Part shown: positions 1 to 9,296 of the stretch, piece after piece
Layout of the letters: each line of letters opens with the position of its first letter
Numbering within the stretch: the first letter of the stretch is position 1
Assembly (NCBI GenBank): GCA_016783605.1
Contig: JADHWG010000014.1
Coordinates: 1-32,741 of the forward strand
DNA: 32,741 nt
Source of the DNA: Candidatus Omnitrophota bacterium
Lineage (GTDB): Bacteria; Omnitrophota; Gorgyraeia; Tantalellales; Tantalellaceae
Direction: 5' to 3'
Translations under genes and position numbers: made by a program
The notes under the pieces: model-generated
Database searches by the model: none
Told to the model about the DNA's origin: nothing
The model's input: only the letters and a program-made list of their open reading frames with translations

Positions 1-3000
1 AGTATATCCCGCTGAAACTTACCGTGCCTGAAGATACTTGCTCGGTCAGAACCTCGGAGGGTTGTAAAGCCGTAGCCGCGCCGGCGGTGGCGGACAACGT
101 AATTTGAGATGTTGAATCGCCGGTTATTATGTTGCCGTATTGGTCTTGAACCTCTACAGTCGGCTGAGGATTAAACGGCGCCGAAGCAATAGCGTCCATT
201 GCCCCTGTTGGAACCGTGAAGCCGAGTTTACTCGCCGAATCCGTAGTTACGGTTATGTCACCGGTCGCGTCATCGGTCGCTATCGCGTGGGCGGCGGTTA
301 TGGTTCCGACTCCGGTATTGTTTAATGCCGGTTCAAACGTAACGCTTGAAGCGGAAGTTGTAGATAGATCGCCCTCGGTAAGGGTTCCGGTTACGCCCCA
401 GGTTACTGTCGCGTTATTGAGGTACGCATCTCCCGAGGTGTAAGCAACGGCGTAAAGGGTTAAGGTATCATGATTGGCGATGAGAGAATCAGTTGTTATT
501 TCGCTTCCCTCGCCGCCCGCCGCGTCTCGTATAAGAATATGGCCGTCTCCTGGAAGGTTTACGTCAAAGGTATTAGAAACGTCGTCTTCCATTGTATTGC
601 CGCAAGAGTCCTTCGCGCCGGTTATGCTGATATGACACTCTCCGGCTACAGAAGACAGTAGTGTAGTAGTACCTTCCCAAAACGTAGGCTCGGCGTCCTG
701 ATAACCGTTGGTATAGCCCTCTCCGGTTTTAGCGACTATTGTAGCGGTGGTATACGGATCGCTGATGCCGTATTTTATCGTGGGGGCGGTTGCCGTGTCC
801 ATATCCTCGCTGAAGGTTATGGTAAAATCTGTTTCAGTTTCGGCGGGCACAGGGCTCACCGGATCTAAAACCACGCTTGAAACTGTCGGCAGTACGCTAT
901 CTAAGGTGGCGGTAATATCAAAGGCCGCGGTTTCACCGGCTAGGGTGAAGGTAATAACGAAAGTATCGGAGGTTTTGCTGGTATACATGGAGTATTTGTT
1001 CGTATTGGTGGCAGGAACCAGAGGGTCCGGCCATGTGCCGTAAGTTTCGGCATCTGACTTCCCTTGATCCGCAACACCTGTCGTATCGTAATAGATTTTA
1101 GTATTGGCATTATCCCCCCAAGCGGCAAGGACATATTCCGTACTGGCAGACAAACTCACGAGAGAGGAAAACTCACTTGTGTACCAACCAGAGGTTGACG
1201 CCGGAATCGACACCGCGTCTCCTGTTCCGTTATTTAAGCTAAGGTTGGAGTTATAAAGAGCGTATTTAGCCGCGTGAGCGGCACCCGCGTCATCGTTTCC
1301 CAGATAAGCGGTAATACTGCTTACGGTTTCTCCTGATGCGCCTTCCGTAAAAGCCGCGCCCTTGATCACGTTTTCCAAACTAATGGAACTCGCGCCTTGC
1401 GTATCATACCCGAACGTAGGGTCAACAATAACCGGATAAGCCGCGTTGTCCAGCCACTTCCGGTCGATGGTGATCGTAATAGTGCCACTCCCACGCTTCT
1501 GTCCCTCATCCTGAGAAACAGCCCCTTCGTCATCCTGAGCCGCAACCCCTTCGTCATCCTGAGTCGCAACCCCTTCGTCATCCTGAGGAGCAATCCCCCC
1601 GTCATCCTGAGGAGCAATCCCCCCGTCATCCTGAGGAGCTCTGCGACGAAGGACCCCACCCTTTTTCACCTTGCGGGTGGAATCCACTCCCACTTCACCA
1701 CTCACCACCGAATGCTCTATCTTCAAAACCCCCCAAACCCAATCCCCATTTGCGTCTATGATTTTCGGCCGATACACATGAAACGCCTTCCCCGCCTTGT
1801 AATTACCCCCCTGCTTGCTTTCGTGATAGACCGCGTAGGAACCAACAACCTCCTCGGGACGCGCCGCGCCCTGAGCTATTTCTTCTTTACTGAGGGGGCC
1901 TTGATAGTAAAACACCAGCCCCTCCGTTTCTATCGGCAGACTAACCACGTTGGAATCGGGAATCTCCTTAAAAACAACTTCAAACTCAACACCACCGCTT
2001 TCGTTGATGACAAACGTCGAATCAACTTCTTCCCGGCTCTTTTTATAAAAACTGCTCCCTATCTCCGGTGAATCCCAATCTATTTTGCCCGCGTTCCGAG
2101 TTACAGATTTTTTCTCCCGTTTTATCTTATTATCCGGAAATTCCACGCTCAGCGAACTTTCTTCTCCCCATCGCTTTATCTTCGCGTGAGGTCTAAACTC
2201 CATAGTCTCAAAGTCCCCAATTTCAGTTTCGTCTTTTCCGAACATAATTTTGTATCGCTTTTTAAGATTGCGTTTTTCTTCTTCTGTCGGAGTGAACTCA
2301 ATAACTACGGTTCCCGCGCCGCCTCTTGTCGCGCCAGAACCTCCGTTCGCGCTAATTACGCCGTCATAAGTCCGCACGGCTGTTTTGACATAAATCCGCC
2401 CGCCGCCGCCGGCACCGCCCGCGCCGTCAACGTATCCTAACCCGGATTCTTCCACTTCACTCCGTTCAGTGTCAGAATGACGAGAAAAACCGTCATCTCC
2501 CCCATCCGCCGTAATATTTCCCGACCCGTCCAAAACCCCCGTATCTATCAAAATGCTGCCGCCCGCGCCGCCGCCCGCGCCTGCCACGCCGTCCGCGCCG
2601 TCAACCGCGATATCCCCTATCACGGTGAGTTTCCCCGGAACAACAAATCTCACAGCGCCGCCACCCGCGCCGCCGGTCGCGCCGTCAACAACACCACCAC
2701 CACCAGACCCAAAATCAACAGGGTCAAGAGAAGACCCATAACGTATCCCGCCGGAACCGGCATTATTGTCTCCCGCGCCGCCCGCGCCGCCATACCCCGC
2801 GCCGCCCGCGCCCGCGTCTTGATTTCCCGGCTTGCCTCTACCGACACCTTCGCCCGCCGCGCCGCCCGCGCCGCCGGAGAAACCCTTCCCGCTCGCCGAA
2901 ATTAACGCGCCTTCCTCGACAACGAGATTGGTAGCGGCCACCGTCACAGCGACTCCCTGAACGGAAGAATCAATTGTAAGCGCCACGCCGGTTTGAATGG

Positions 3001-3223
3001 TGAGCGTCCCCGTAACTTCCATGTCCGAAGTCCACGTCGTGTCTTCCATAATAGTTACGTCGGTAGGACTGGCAAACCCAACTAAAACTTTGTCAGCCTG
3101 GAAGAATAACGAACACGTCACCAGAAACAAGGTCAGGACAAGCGTCCCGACAATGACACCCAGCGTCACTTTCCCTTGAAAGTCCGGCAGCCCAATTCTA
3201 ATTTTTTTATTATAGGTCTTCAT
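1..3223 (-). CDS. large exported glycine-rich surface/adhesin-like protein, C-terminus truncated by the window edge
   Basis: Reverse-strand frame read from ATG at 3223 (MKTYNKKIRIGLPDFQGKVTLGVIVGTLVLTLFLVTCSLFFQAD...) stays open to base 1. N-terminal hydrophobic segment, GGAGGAGG-rich stretch, then beta-sandwich-like repeats. Missing from the ORF track because it has no stop inside the window. Confidence 0.85.
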   Translation of the reverse strand, partial: MKTYNKKIRIGLPDFQGKVTLGVIVGTLVLTLFLVTCSLFFQADKVLVGFASPTDVTIMEDTTWTSDMEVTGTLTIQTGVALTIDSSVQGVAVTVAATNLVVEEGALISASGKGFSGGAGGAAGEGVGRGKPGNQDAGAGGAGYGGAGGAGDNNAGSGGIRYGSSLDPVDFGSGGGGVVDGATGGAGGGAVRFVVPGKLTVIGDIAVDGADGVAGAGGGAGGSILIDTGVLDGSGNITADGGDDGFSRHSDTERSEVEESGLGYVDGAGGAGGGGRIYVKTAVRTYDGVISANGGSGATRGGAGTVVIEFTPTEEEKRNLKKRYKIMFGKDETEIGDFETMEFRPHAKIKRWGEESSLSVEFPDNKIKREKKSVTRNAGKIDWDSPEIGSSFYKKSREEVDSTFVINESGGVEFEVVFKEIPDSNVVSLPIETEGLVFYYQGPLSKEEIAQGAARPEEVVGSYAVYHESKQGGNYKAGKAFHVYRPKIIDANGDWVWGVLKIEHSVVSGEVGVDSTRKVKKGGVLRRRAPQDDGGIAPQDDGGIAPQDDEGVATQDDEGVAAQDDEGAVSQDEGQKRGSGTITITIDRKWLDNAAYPVIVDPTFGYDTQGASSISLENVIKGAAFTEGASGETVSSITAYLGNDDAGAAHAAKYALYNSNLSLNNGTGDAVSIPASTSGWYTSEFSSLVSLSASTEYVLAAWGDNANTKIYYDTTGVADQGKSDAETYGTWPDPLVPATNTNKYSMYTSKTSDTFVITFTLAGETAAFDITATLDSVLPTVSSVVLDPVSPVPAETETDFTITFSEDMDTATAPTIKYGISDPYTTATIVAKTGEGYTNGYQDAEPTFWEGTTTLLSSVAGECHISITGAKDSCGNTMEDDVSNTFDVNLPGDGHILIRDAAGGEGSEITTDSLIANHDTLTLYAVAYTSGDAYLNNATVTWGVTGTLTEGDLSTTSASSVTFEPALNNTGVGTITAAHAIATDDATGDITVTTDSASKLGFTVPTGAMDAIASAPFNPQPTVEVQDQYGNIITGDSTSQITLSATAGAATALQPSEVLTEQVSSGTVSFSGIY
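1505..1680. repeat. 24-bp tandem expansion of the GTCATCCTGAG repeat inside the CDS
   Basis: About five consecutive 24-bp units, e.g. gtcatcctgaggagcaatcccccc at 1577-1600 and 1601-1624, then a standard repeat arm (gaggagctctgcgacgaaggacccc). Encodes APQDDGGI-like octapeptides on the minus strand. Confidence 0.9.
2441..2483. repeat. GTCATTCTGA-type repeat arm inside the CDS, in frame
   Basis: gattcttccacttcactccgttcagtgtcagaatgacgag, also found at about 5027-5062 and 7235-7271; translates in frame as RHSDTERSEVEES within the 1..3223 protein. Confidence 0.85.
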
Positions 3224-3261
3224 AATTTTACCTCTGGTTTATACCCTAAACTTTCGCGAAA

Positions 3262-3620
3262 AGCAGATTCTTCCACTCCGCTCAGAATGACGAACGTGGG
3301 AACTACCATCATCCTGAGCCACTCCCCACTTCGTCATCCTGAGGAGCGAAGCGACGAAGGACCCCACCCATTCCCACCTTGCGGTCGGCCCCCCACTCCC
3401 TCATTCCATTTCAATTCGCGAAGAACAGATCCTTCGCTACGCTCAGGATGACGAACAAGGGTAGCTCAGAATGACGAAATGAAAAAATCGTCATTCTGAG
3501 CCCACGCCCCCTTCGTCATCCTGAGCCCACACCCCACTCGTCATCCTGAGCCCACGCCCCACTCGTCATCCTGAGCCCGAAGGGCGAAGGACCCCACCCA
3601 TTCCCACCTTGCGGTTGGAG
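3262..3620. repeat. GTCATCCTGAG/GAAGGACC palindromic repeat cluster
   Basis: Multiple arms (tcgtcatcctgag...cgaaggaccccaccc) and the inverse arm (agatccttcgctacgctcaggatgac). Confidence 0.9.
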
Positions 3621-3635
3621 TTCATCCCCACCCCC

Positions 3636-3674
3636 AAAAAAAAACGCCCATACAGTTTGCTTGGGCGTTTTTTT
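3636..3674 (-). terminator. intrinsic terminator of the riboswitch expression platform
   Basis: Minus strand aaaacgcccaagcaaactgtatgggcgtttttttt: GC-rich hairpin plus U tract directly 3' of the aptamer. Confidence 0.8.
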
Positions 3675-3679
3675 ATTTC

Positions 3680-3750
3680 CGGCAGCCTGACAATCCCGCG
3701 TTTCACAGGACTCATAGCTTTGCGCCCTCACATTACTGTAAGTTTGCCTT
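3680..3750 (-). ncRNA. GEMM-I / c-di-GMP-I riboswitch aptamer (copy 1)
   Basis: Minus strand GGCAAACTTACAGTAATGTGAGGGCGCAAAGCTATGAGTCCTG...CGGGATTGTCAGGCTGCC: GGCAAAC, GNRA-capped P2 (CTTACA-GTAA-TGTGAG), GCGCAAAGC core, closing GG(C/T)TGCC. Confidence 0.88.
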
Positions 3751-3787
3751 TTTCGTTTTATACAAAGAACATCGTAATCACCCTTTA

Positions 3788-3827
3788 AGTATACATTAAA
3801 ATGCCAAGCCTGGCAAGTGCCAGGCAC
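3788..3827 (-). promoter_or_regulatory. promoter plus palindromic operator-like module upstream of riboswitch copy 1
   Basis: Minus strand TTGCCA (3816-3811), 17-nt spacer, TATACT (3793-3788); overlapping palindrome GTGCCTGGCACTTGCCAGGC. Confidence 0.7.
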
Positions 3828-4174
3828 TTTATGCCTGAAGTTAAGTCTACACACAGTTACGATCTGTCTCTTTTTATCCATTTTTTATTTCCGTTTGTAA
3901 AGCGGATTCTTTTAATTTTACACACATTCAAAGAAAAACAAACCTTCATCTTAAAGCTTACATAACTCTTTTAAACATAAGAACATTCATTTCTCTCACA
4001 AGAAACCGCTTCCAACAATTAACGCAAAAACCACACCTTTTTTCGAACATATTTTAATGCCCAAACCAACGCTTTTCAGTCCTCTCTTAACCCTATTTTA
4101 AGTAAAAAAACAAATAATAAAATTTATTCAGCTTTTTTATCTTTAACGCCCCCTTACGCCATTACCCCTCGTAA

Positions 4175-4413
4175 TTCCGAGCCCCACCCCACTCGTCATC
4201 CTGAGCCCCACTCCCCCCTCGTCATCCTGAGCCCGAAGGGCGAAGGACCCCACCCATTTCCACCTTGCACATTTGCCCCCACTCCCACTCCCTCGTTCCA
4301 TTTCCTTTCGCTAAGAACAGATCCTTCGCTACGCTCAGGATGACGAACAAGGGCAACTCAGAATGACGAGGTGGAAAATTCGTCATTCTGAGCCCGAAGG
4401 GCGAAGAATCTCA
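4175..4413. repeat. GTCATCCTGAG palindromic repeat cluster
   Basis: Same arms and same central CCACCCATTTCCACCTTGCAC segment as the other clusters. Confidence 0.9.
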
Positions 4414-4707
4414 CCCCGTAAACTCCTCATACAAATCCTTCCATCCGGGGTTCTCCTTTTCTATCAACGCGATCTTCTTCTTCCGAACCCACCCTTTAAC
4501 CTGTTTCTCCCGCGTTATCGCGCTTAGAATATCACCAAAAACTTCATAATATACCAGCTTATTCACGTTATATTTTTTCGTAAACCCGGGAGCCAATTTG
4601 TTTTTGTGTATATACACTCTTTTAATCAAATCACTCGTTACCCCCGTATACAGCACCCTGTTGTAAGCGTTGGTCAATATGTAAATGTATCCTCTTTTTT
4701 CGTACAT
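4411..4707 (-). CDS. GIY-YIG nuclease-domain protein
   Basis: MYEKRGYIYILTNAYNRVLYTGVTSDLIKRVYIHKNKLAPGFTKKYNVNKLVYYE...; GIY-YIG-type motifs (YIYILTN...LYTGVT). Start at 4707 rather than 4779. Confidence 0.88.
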   Translation of the reverse strand: MYEKRGYIYILTNAYNRVLYTGVTSDLIKRVYIHKNKLAPGFTKKYNVNKLVYYEVFGDILSAITREKQVKGWVRKKKIALIEKENPGWKDLYEEFTG

Positions 4708-4719
4708 GCTTTTCCCTTT

Positions 4720-5128
4720 CGCTAAGAACAGATCCTTCCACTTCACTCCGTTCAGTGTCAGGATGACGAACAAGGGCAACTCAGAATGACGAGGTGAAAA
4801 AAATCGTCATCCTGAGCCCACTCCCCCCTCGTCATCCTGAGCCCACTCCCCACTCGTCATCCTGAGCCCGAAGGGCGAAGGACCCCACCCATTCCCACCT
4901 TGCGGTCGGCCCCCACTCCCCACTCGTCATCCTGAGGAGCTCTTGCGACGAAGGACCCCACTTCATTTCCACCTTGCACTTCCATCCACACTCCCTCATT
5001 CCATTTCAATTCGCTAAGAGCAGATTCTTCCACTTCACTCCGTTCAGTGTCAGAATGACGAGGTGGAAAACTCGTCATTCTGAGCTCCACTCCCACTCGT
5101 CATTCTGAGCCCGGAGGGCGAAGAATCT
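4720..5128. repeat. GTCATCCTGAG palindromic repeat cluster
   Basis: Several arms with the central CCACCCATT(T/C)CCACCTTGC segment. Confidence 0.9.
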
Positions 5129-5134
5129 CATTCG

Positions 5135-7039
5135 CTACCCCATAAAAAGAAACATAACTCCCAATCCTAAAAAACACAAAAAAAGCAAAAATTTTGCTAT
5201 CGCGGCGTTTTTCTTGGCTAAACGGATAAACTGATACGAACCGGGATTTACAAAGAAAAACACACAAAAGACCACAACAAGCGGCAAAATGAACGCGATA
5301 TTGTAAAGACATAACAAACCGATCGCTCCGGCTTTTAGTTGTTCCGTCTTCAGAATATACAATATCGTGGGCAAATATATCTGTCCTGTACAGGTTAATT
5401 CCGTAATTGACACGATAAAAGCGGTGACCACTACGGCTCCCGCGATATATTTCAGCCGTATGTTTTTCGAAATTAAACGGGATATCCGTTCTTTCTGTTT
5501 TTCAGAGAGCTGAAGGATTATTTTGTCTTTTCGATTTCTTAGATAATTCACGCAATCCATCAAAGAAAGAAACGATAGTACAAACAATACCATCGCCGCC
5601 GTTGAATAGACAAAGGGTCCCAGTTTCTTCATGATTAAAAAACTGCTTACTCTTAAGACCCCAATCCCAATAAGAAAATATGTCAGAAAAGTTGCCGAAA
5701 TAAACAAAAACCCTGCCGCCAAAACAATTCTTTTTTTCTTTCTAACTACAAATAAAGAAGTTACGAAAAAAATTATCGTGCCGAAAGCGCAAGGATTAAT
5801 TCCATCCACCAGCCCCGCGATCGCGACAGGTAATATTTCGAAATTTTCAAACCTCCTTGAAATTTTGTTTTTCAACATTTGGTTATCGGCCCTTTTGAAT
5901 TCTTCGTATAGCTGATCTCCTGAAAAAACTTCCTCTCTTCCGGATTCTTGGATACAAAGTTCAATTGCCGGATGATATTGATCCTTTTCCGTGAAATAAC
6001 GAGTTCCTATGACAAAGGCGGGAAGGCTCAATATTTTATCTTCCCGGACATTCAATTTATTGCCCGCGTATTCATAAAACAGCACGGATTCAGGGTCTTC
6101 GACATAAAACGTTTTAACGGAAAATTTTGGATACTTTTTGCTGAGAAACGCGAGATATTTCTCCATTTGCCGGCATTTTCCACAATACTTTTTTGTGGAA
6201 AATAAGATCGTTTTTATTTCTTTTGGTTCGGTTTCGGATCTTTTTACATTTTCCCGGCTCTTTAGTGTTTCAAGGTCAAAGAAAGGGAGAGTTTTTCCTT
6301 TAGATGATTCCATCTTTTTTTCAAAACTGCCGGAAATTATTTCATCTTCTCTCATCAGCCCGTCATTAAACAAGATTACGGGCCCGGTAGAAGGTGTTTT
6401 TTTGAAACATTCTTCCGCGGACAGAAGAAGTTCAAAATAATTTGGCAAATTTGTGTCAAGTGTTACCATATTGATGTTGTATTTCGCGGCAACCGGCGTT
6501 ATGTATTCTCTAACGCTCTTAACACATTCCTCACATTCGGTGTCTACAAAAACATAGATGTTAACCGTCCCCGCTTTAGTTTTAGCCGAGGGGGTGGCAT
6601 TTTCTTCTTTTGCCGAGATGATATTCGCGTTTAGTTCGATCAGAACGCGGGGGGAAACCGGGTCATTTGAACATATATACACTCTTTTTTTATCTTCACC
6701 CTCTTCGCGTCCGGTAGAGTCATAGGTCATTTCAATATCTATACTCTGTTTTGGCGGAATGTTTTTAACAAAAGGTTTCGTTTTTATGCACTTACAGGCG
6801 GCGCGTATTCCTTCAATGAACAATTCTCCTTCTCCTGTATTTTTTATCAAAAAAGTTTTTTTCGCCGTCATCCCCGACGGGATATCTCCAATATCCCATT
6901 TGTATTCATCAATTTCAATTTTCCCATTTTTAGCTTCATTCCCTTGAAGCGAACCTATTTCTTCCGCGCCCCCGCGGACAGCGGTTCCCAAGAATACAAC
7001 CCAAATCAACATTCCTAATAAAAATTTCTTTGTTCTCAT
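5135..7039 (-). CDS. membrane fusion protein: DUF1573 domain, thioredoxin-like region(s), CcdA/DsbD-like transmembrane domain
   Basis: N-terminal WDIGDIPSGMTAKKTFLIKNTGEGELFIEGIRAACKCI (DUF1573-like); CGKCRQMEKYLAFLSKKYP redox motif; C-terminal polytopic segment with NPC and TCTGQ. Start MRTKKFLLG at 7039; the longer ORF reads into a repeat. Confidence 0.8.
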   Translation of the reverse strand: MRTKKFLLGMLIWVVFLGTAVRGGAEEIGSLQGNEAKNGKIEIDEYKWDIGDIPSGMTAKKTFLIKNTGEGELFIEGIRAACKCIKTKPFVKNIPPKQSIDIEMTYDSTGREEGEDKKRVYICSNDPVSPRVLIELNANIISAKEENATPSAKTKAGTVNIYVFVDTECEECVKSVREYITPVAAKYNINMVTLDTNLPNYFELLLSAEECFKKTPSTGPVILFNDGLMREDEIISGSFEKKMESSKGKTLPFFDLETLKSRENVKRSETEPKEIKTILFSTKKYCGKCRQMEKYLAFLSKKYPKFSVKTFYVEDPESVLFYEYAGNKLNVREDKILSLPAFVIGTRYFTEKDQYHPAIELCIQESGREEVFSGDQLYEEFKRADNQMLKNKISRRFENFEILPVAIAGLVDGINPCAFGTIIFFVTSLFVVRKKKRIVLAAGFLFISATFLTYFLIGIGVLRVSSFLIMKKLGPFVYSTAAMVLFVLSFLSLMDCVNYLRNRKDKIILQLSEKQKERISRLISKNIRLKYIAGAVVVTAFIVSITELTCTGQIYLPTILYILKTEQLKAGAIGLLCLYNIAFILPLVVVFCVFFFVNPGSYQFIRLAKKNAAIAKFLLFLCFLGLGVMFLFMG

Positions 7040-7062
7040 TTTTTCCGTTCCGTCACACTCCA

Positions 7063-7345
7063 AACAGATTCTTCGTCGCAAGCTCCTCAGAATGACGAAC
7101 GTGGGAACTACCGTCATCCTGAGCCCACTCCCCCCTCGTCATCCTGAGGAGCGAAGCGACGAAGGACCCCACCCATTTCCACCTTGCACATTCGCCCCCG
7201 CTCCCTCATTCCATTTCAATTCGTTAAGAGCAGATTCTTCCACTTCACTCCGTTCAGTGTCAGAATGACGAGGGGAAAAAAATCGTCATCCTGAGGAGCG
7301 AAGCGACGAAGGACCCCACCCATTTCACACCTTGCACATTCGCTC
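7063..7345. repeat. GTCATCCTGAG palindromic repeat cluster
   Basis: Repeat arms at both ends with the central segment. Confidence 0.9.
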
Positions 7346-7355
7346 CCCCACTCCC

Positions 7356-8840
7356 TCAATCCAAAAACTTCGTCAACTCATCAACATCGCGCGGCTCTGC
7401 CGCGATGGTATTATCCTTGCTACTCACCAGAAACATAACCGGCGTGCTTAATACCGCGTAATCATTAGCAACAGGACCATTTATTCCCCCTTCAACGCTA
7501 AGATGTTTCCATCCGGGGAAATTAGCTATCTCTTTTTCCCACGCGCGCGTTTCTGTTTCGGTTTCATCCAAACTGACAGCGGCAATATCAATTTTTTCTT
7601 TGTTTTCCGGATGATTTTGCCATTGCTTAAGTTCTTTCGCCAAGTTCCGGCAAGACACACAGTCACTTGACCAGAACAAAAGCAGTTTATGCGCCGTGGC
7701 CCCCTTCCATTTATGAAATTCGAAATTGTTACCTTCGTTATCACTCGCGGCAAAATCGGGAGATACGGCTCCGGGAAATAACCTTTTCATCCCTTCCAAC
7801 CGTTTAATTATTTGTTGTTTTTTTTCCGCGTGACAATTCGGATTATTGATATGTTTTTCCAGAACTCTCATTCCTTCCGGGATACCGTAGGTTTCGTACC
7901 CTTTGTAAAAATAATCCACCATCCACCCGTAGACCTTGGGATTGCCTCGAGACGCCTTTTCACAGGCAACGCGCCCGGCCTCGGCAAAAAGTTCGCTACG
8001 GGATTTTTCCGTTACGGCTTGCATAGAAAATAACCTCACATAACCATTCATCAGCATGGATAGTTCACGAGAACGTAGAATCAGAGGATCGTTAAAATCA
8101 ATTCCTTCGAAATAGTTTTGTATAAGCCTCGCGTGCTGTTCATCCGGAGTACCGCCCCATTTCATCTTCGGGATATGCTGAAACCGAAACAATCGGCTCA
8201 CATAAAGGTTTTGATACTTTTTGGATTGAGCGTTCACCCAAGCGTTATATTCCACTCTACGCTCTTCAAATTCTTTAACCGCCCGCGCGTAAAACTTTGA
8301 TTTCGGACGGTCGTAGGTTAATAAAAGTTGTTTAAGAAAATCTACAGGCGCGCGGCGCGCGCGGTTTTCTTTCATAAAAGTGCTGTAAGCGGTATTTTCG
8401 GTTTCTTTGGCGTCGAATTTGGTCTTTTCGGAATTGTTAATATACGGCGGGTCAATAGATAGCTCAATGTTCTGTTTGTTGATAAAAATGTTTCTCTCCG
8501 ACGGGTAAGGGTGGTCAGTCTTTTTGCCGCGATAGTCAAGCCTAAGCAGAAACTCTCCCGGCACATATTTAACGGGTATTTTAAGAACCGCGGTCTCGCC
8601 GTCCTTGACATCCTCAACCACGTCAATAGCGGCATCGGTTTTTATTCCGTCAAAAGGCGTTACGGAAATTTTCGAGCTGTATACCCCCTGCAAATGAACG
8701 GTAAGAAGCCGCACTTCTGCGCTTTCATCATCCGCGAATAAACAACGCCCGGGCAAAACAACACCTGCTATCACACACATCCAAGCCGCAACCGCCAAAA
8801 GTTTGCGAATCATTCTTCCAATCCTCTTCATTTGTTCCAT
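7356..8840 (-). CDS. exported TlpA/ResA-like thioredoxin-domain protein
   Basis: N-terminal signal-like segment; C-terminal KLLLFWSSDCVSCRNLAKELKQW with CVSC motif and VLSTPVMFLV cis-Pro region. Exact start uncertain. Confidence 0.8.
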   Translation of the reverse strand: MEQMKRIGRMIRKLLAVAAWMCVIAGVVLPGRCLFADDESAEVRLLTVHLQGVYSSKISVTPFDGIKTDAAIDVVEDVKDGETAVLKIPVKYVPGEFLLRLDYRGKKTDHPYPSERNIFINKQNIELSIDPPYINNSEKTKFDAKETENTAYSTFMKENRARRAPVDFLKQLLLTYDRPKSKFYARAVKEFEERRVEYNAWVNAQSKKYQNLYVSRLFRFQHIPKMKWGGTPDEQHARLIQNYFEGIDFNDPLILRSRELSMLMNGYVRLFSMQAVTEKSRSELFAEAGRVACEKASRGNPKVYGWMVDYFYKGYETYGIPEGMRVLEKHINNPNCHAEKKQQIIKRLEGMKRLFPGAVSPDFAASDNEGNNFEFHKWKGATAHKLLLFWSSDCVSCRNLAKELKQWQNHPENKEKIDIAAVSLDETETETRAWEKEIANFPGWKHLSVEGGINGPVANDYAVLSTPVMFLVSSKDNTIAAEPRDVDELTKFLD

Positions 8841-8844
8841 AAAC

Positions 8845-9280
8845 CGGATCCTCCCACTTCGCTACGTTCAAATCCCGCCCCCCTCGTCATCCTGAGCCCA
8901 CTCCCCCCTCGTCATCCTGAGCCCGAAGGGCGAAGGACCCCACCCATTTCCACCTTGCACATTCGCTCCCCACTCCCCCCATTCCATTTCAATTCGTTAA
9001 GAACAGATCCTTCGCTACGCTCAGGATGACGAACGTGGGTAGCTCAGAATGACGAGGTGAAAAAAATCGTCATCCTGAGGAGCTCCCCCACTCGTCATCC
9101 TGAGCCCACTCCCCACTCGTCATCCTGAGGAGCTCTTGCGACGAAGGACCCCACCCATTTCCACCTTGCACGTTCGCCCCCCCACTCCCCCCCCGTCATT
9201 CTGAGGAGCTCCTTTTTTTTCGTCATTCTGAGGAGCTTGCGACGAAGAATCCCATTCATTTCCACCTTGCACTTCCATCC
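8845..9280. repeat. GTCATCCTGAG palindromic repeat cluster
   Basis: Multiple arms and central segment. Confidence 0.9.
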
Positions 9281-9296
9281 CGCACTCAAGCACACT

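Noticed and set aside
1366-1659. Minus ORF 1366..1659 with repeated LLLRMTGG motif
   Set aside because: Out-of-frame reading of the 24-bp minisatellite inside the larger CDS.
1397-2905. Plus-strand ORFs 1397..2071, 2186..2440, 2477..2905 and 2553..2741
   Set aside because: Antisense to the continuous minus-strand CDS starting at 3223; they arise from its glycine/alanine-rich, high-GC composition and repeats.
3516-3881. ORFs 3516..3881, 19079..19366 and 21360..21641 sharing QTYS(D/N)VRAQSRES-like peptides
   Set aside because: The shared peptide is the translated GEMM-I aptamer; these are riboswitch leaders, not genes.
4857-5096. ORFs 4857..5096, 9095..9343 and 10916..11410 with PQDDEWGVG-type peptides
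   Set aside because: Composed almost entirely of dispersed repeat sequence.
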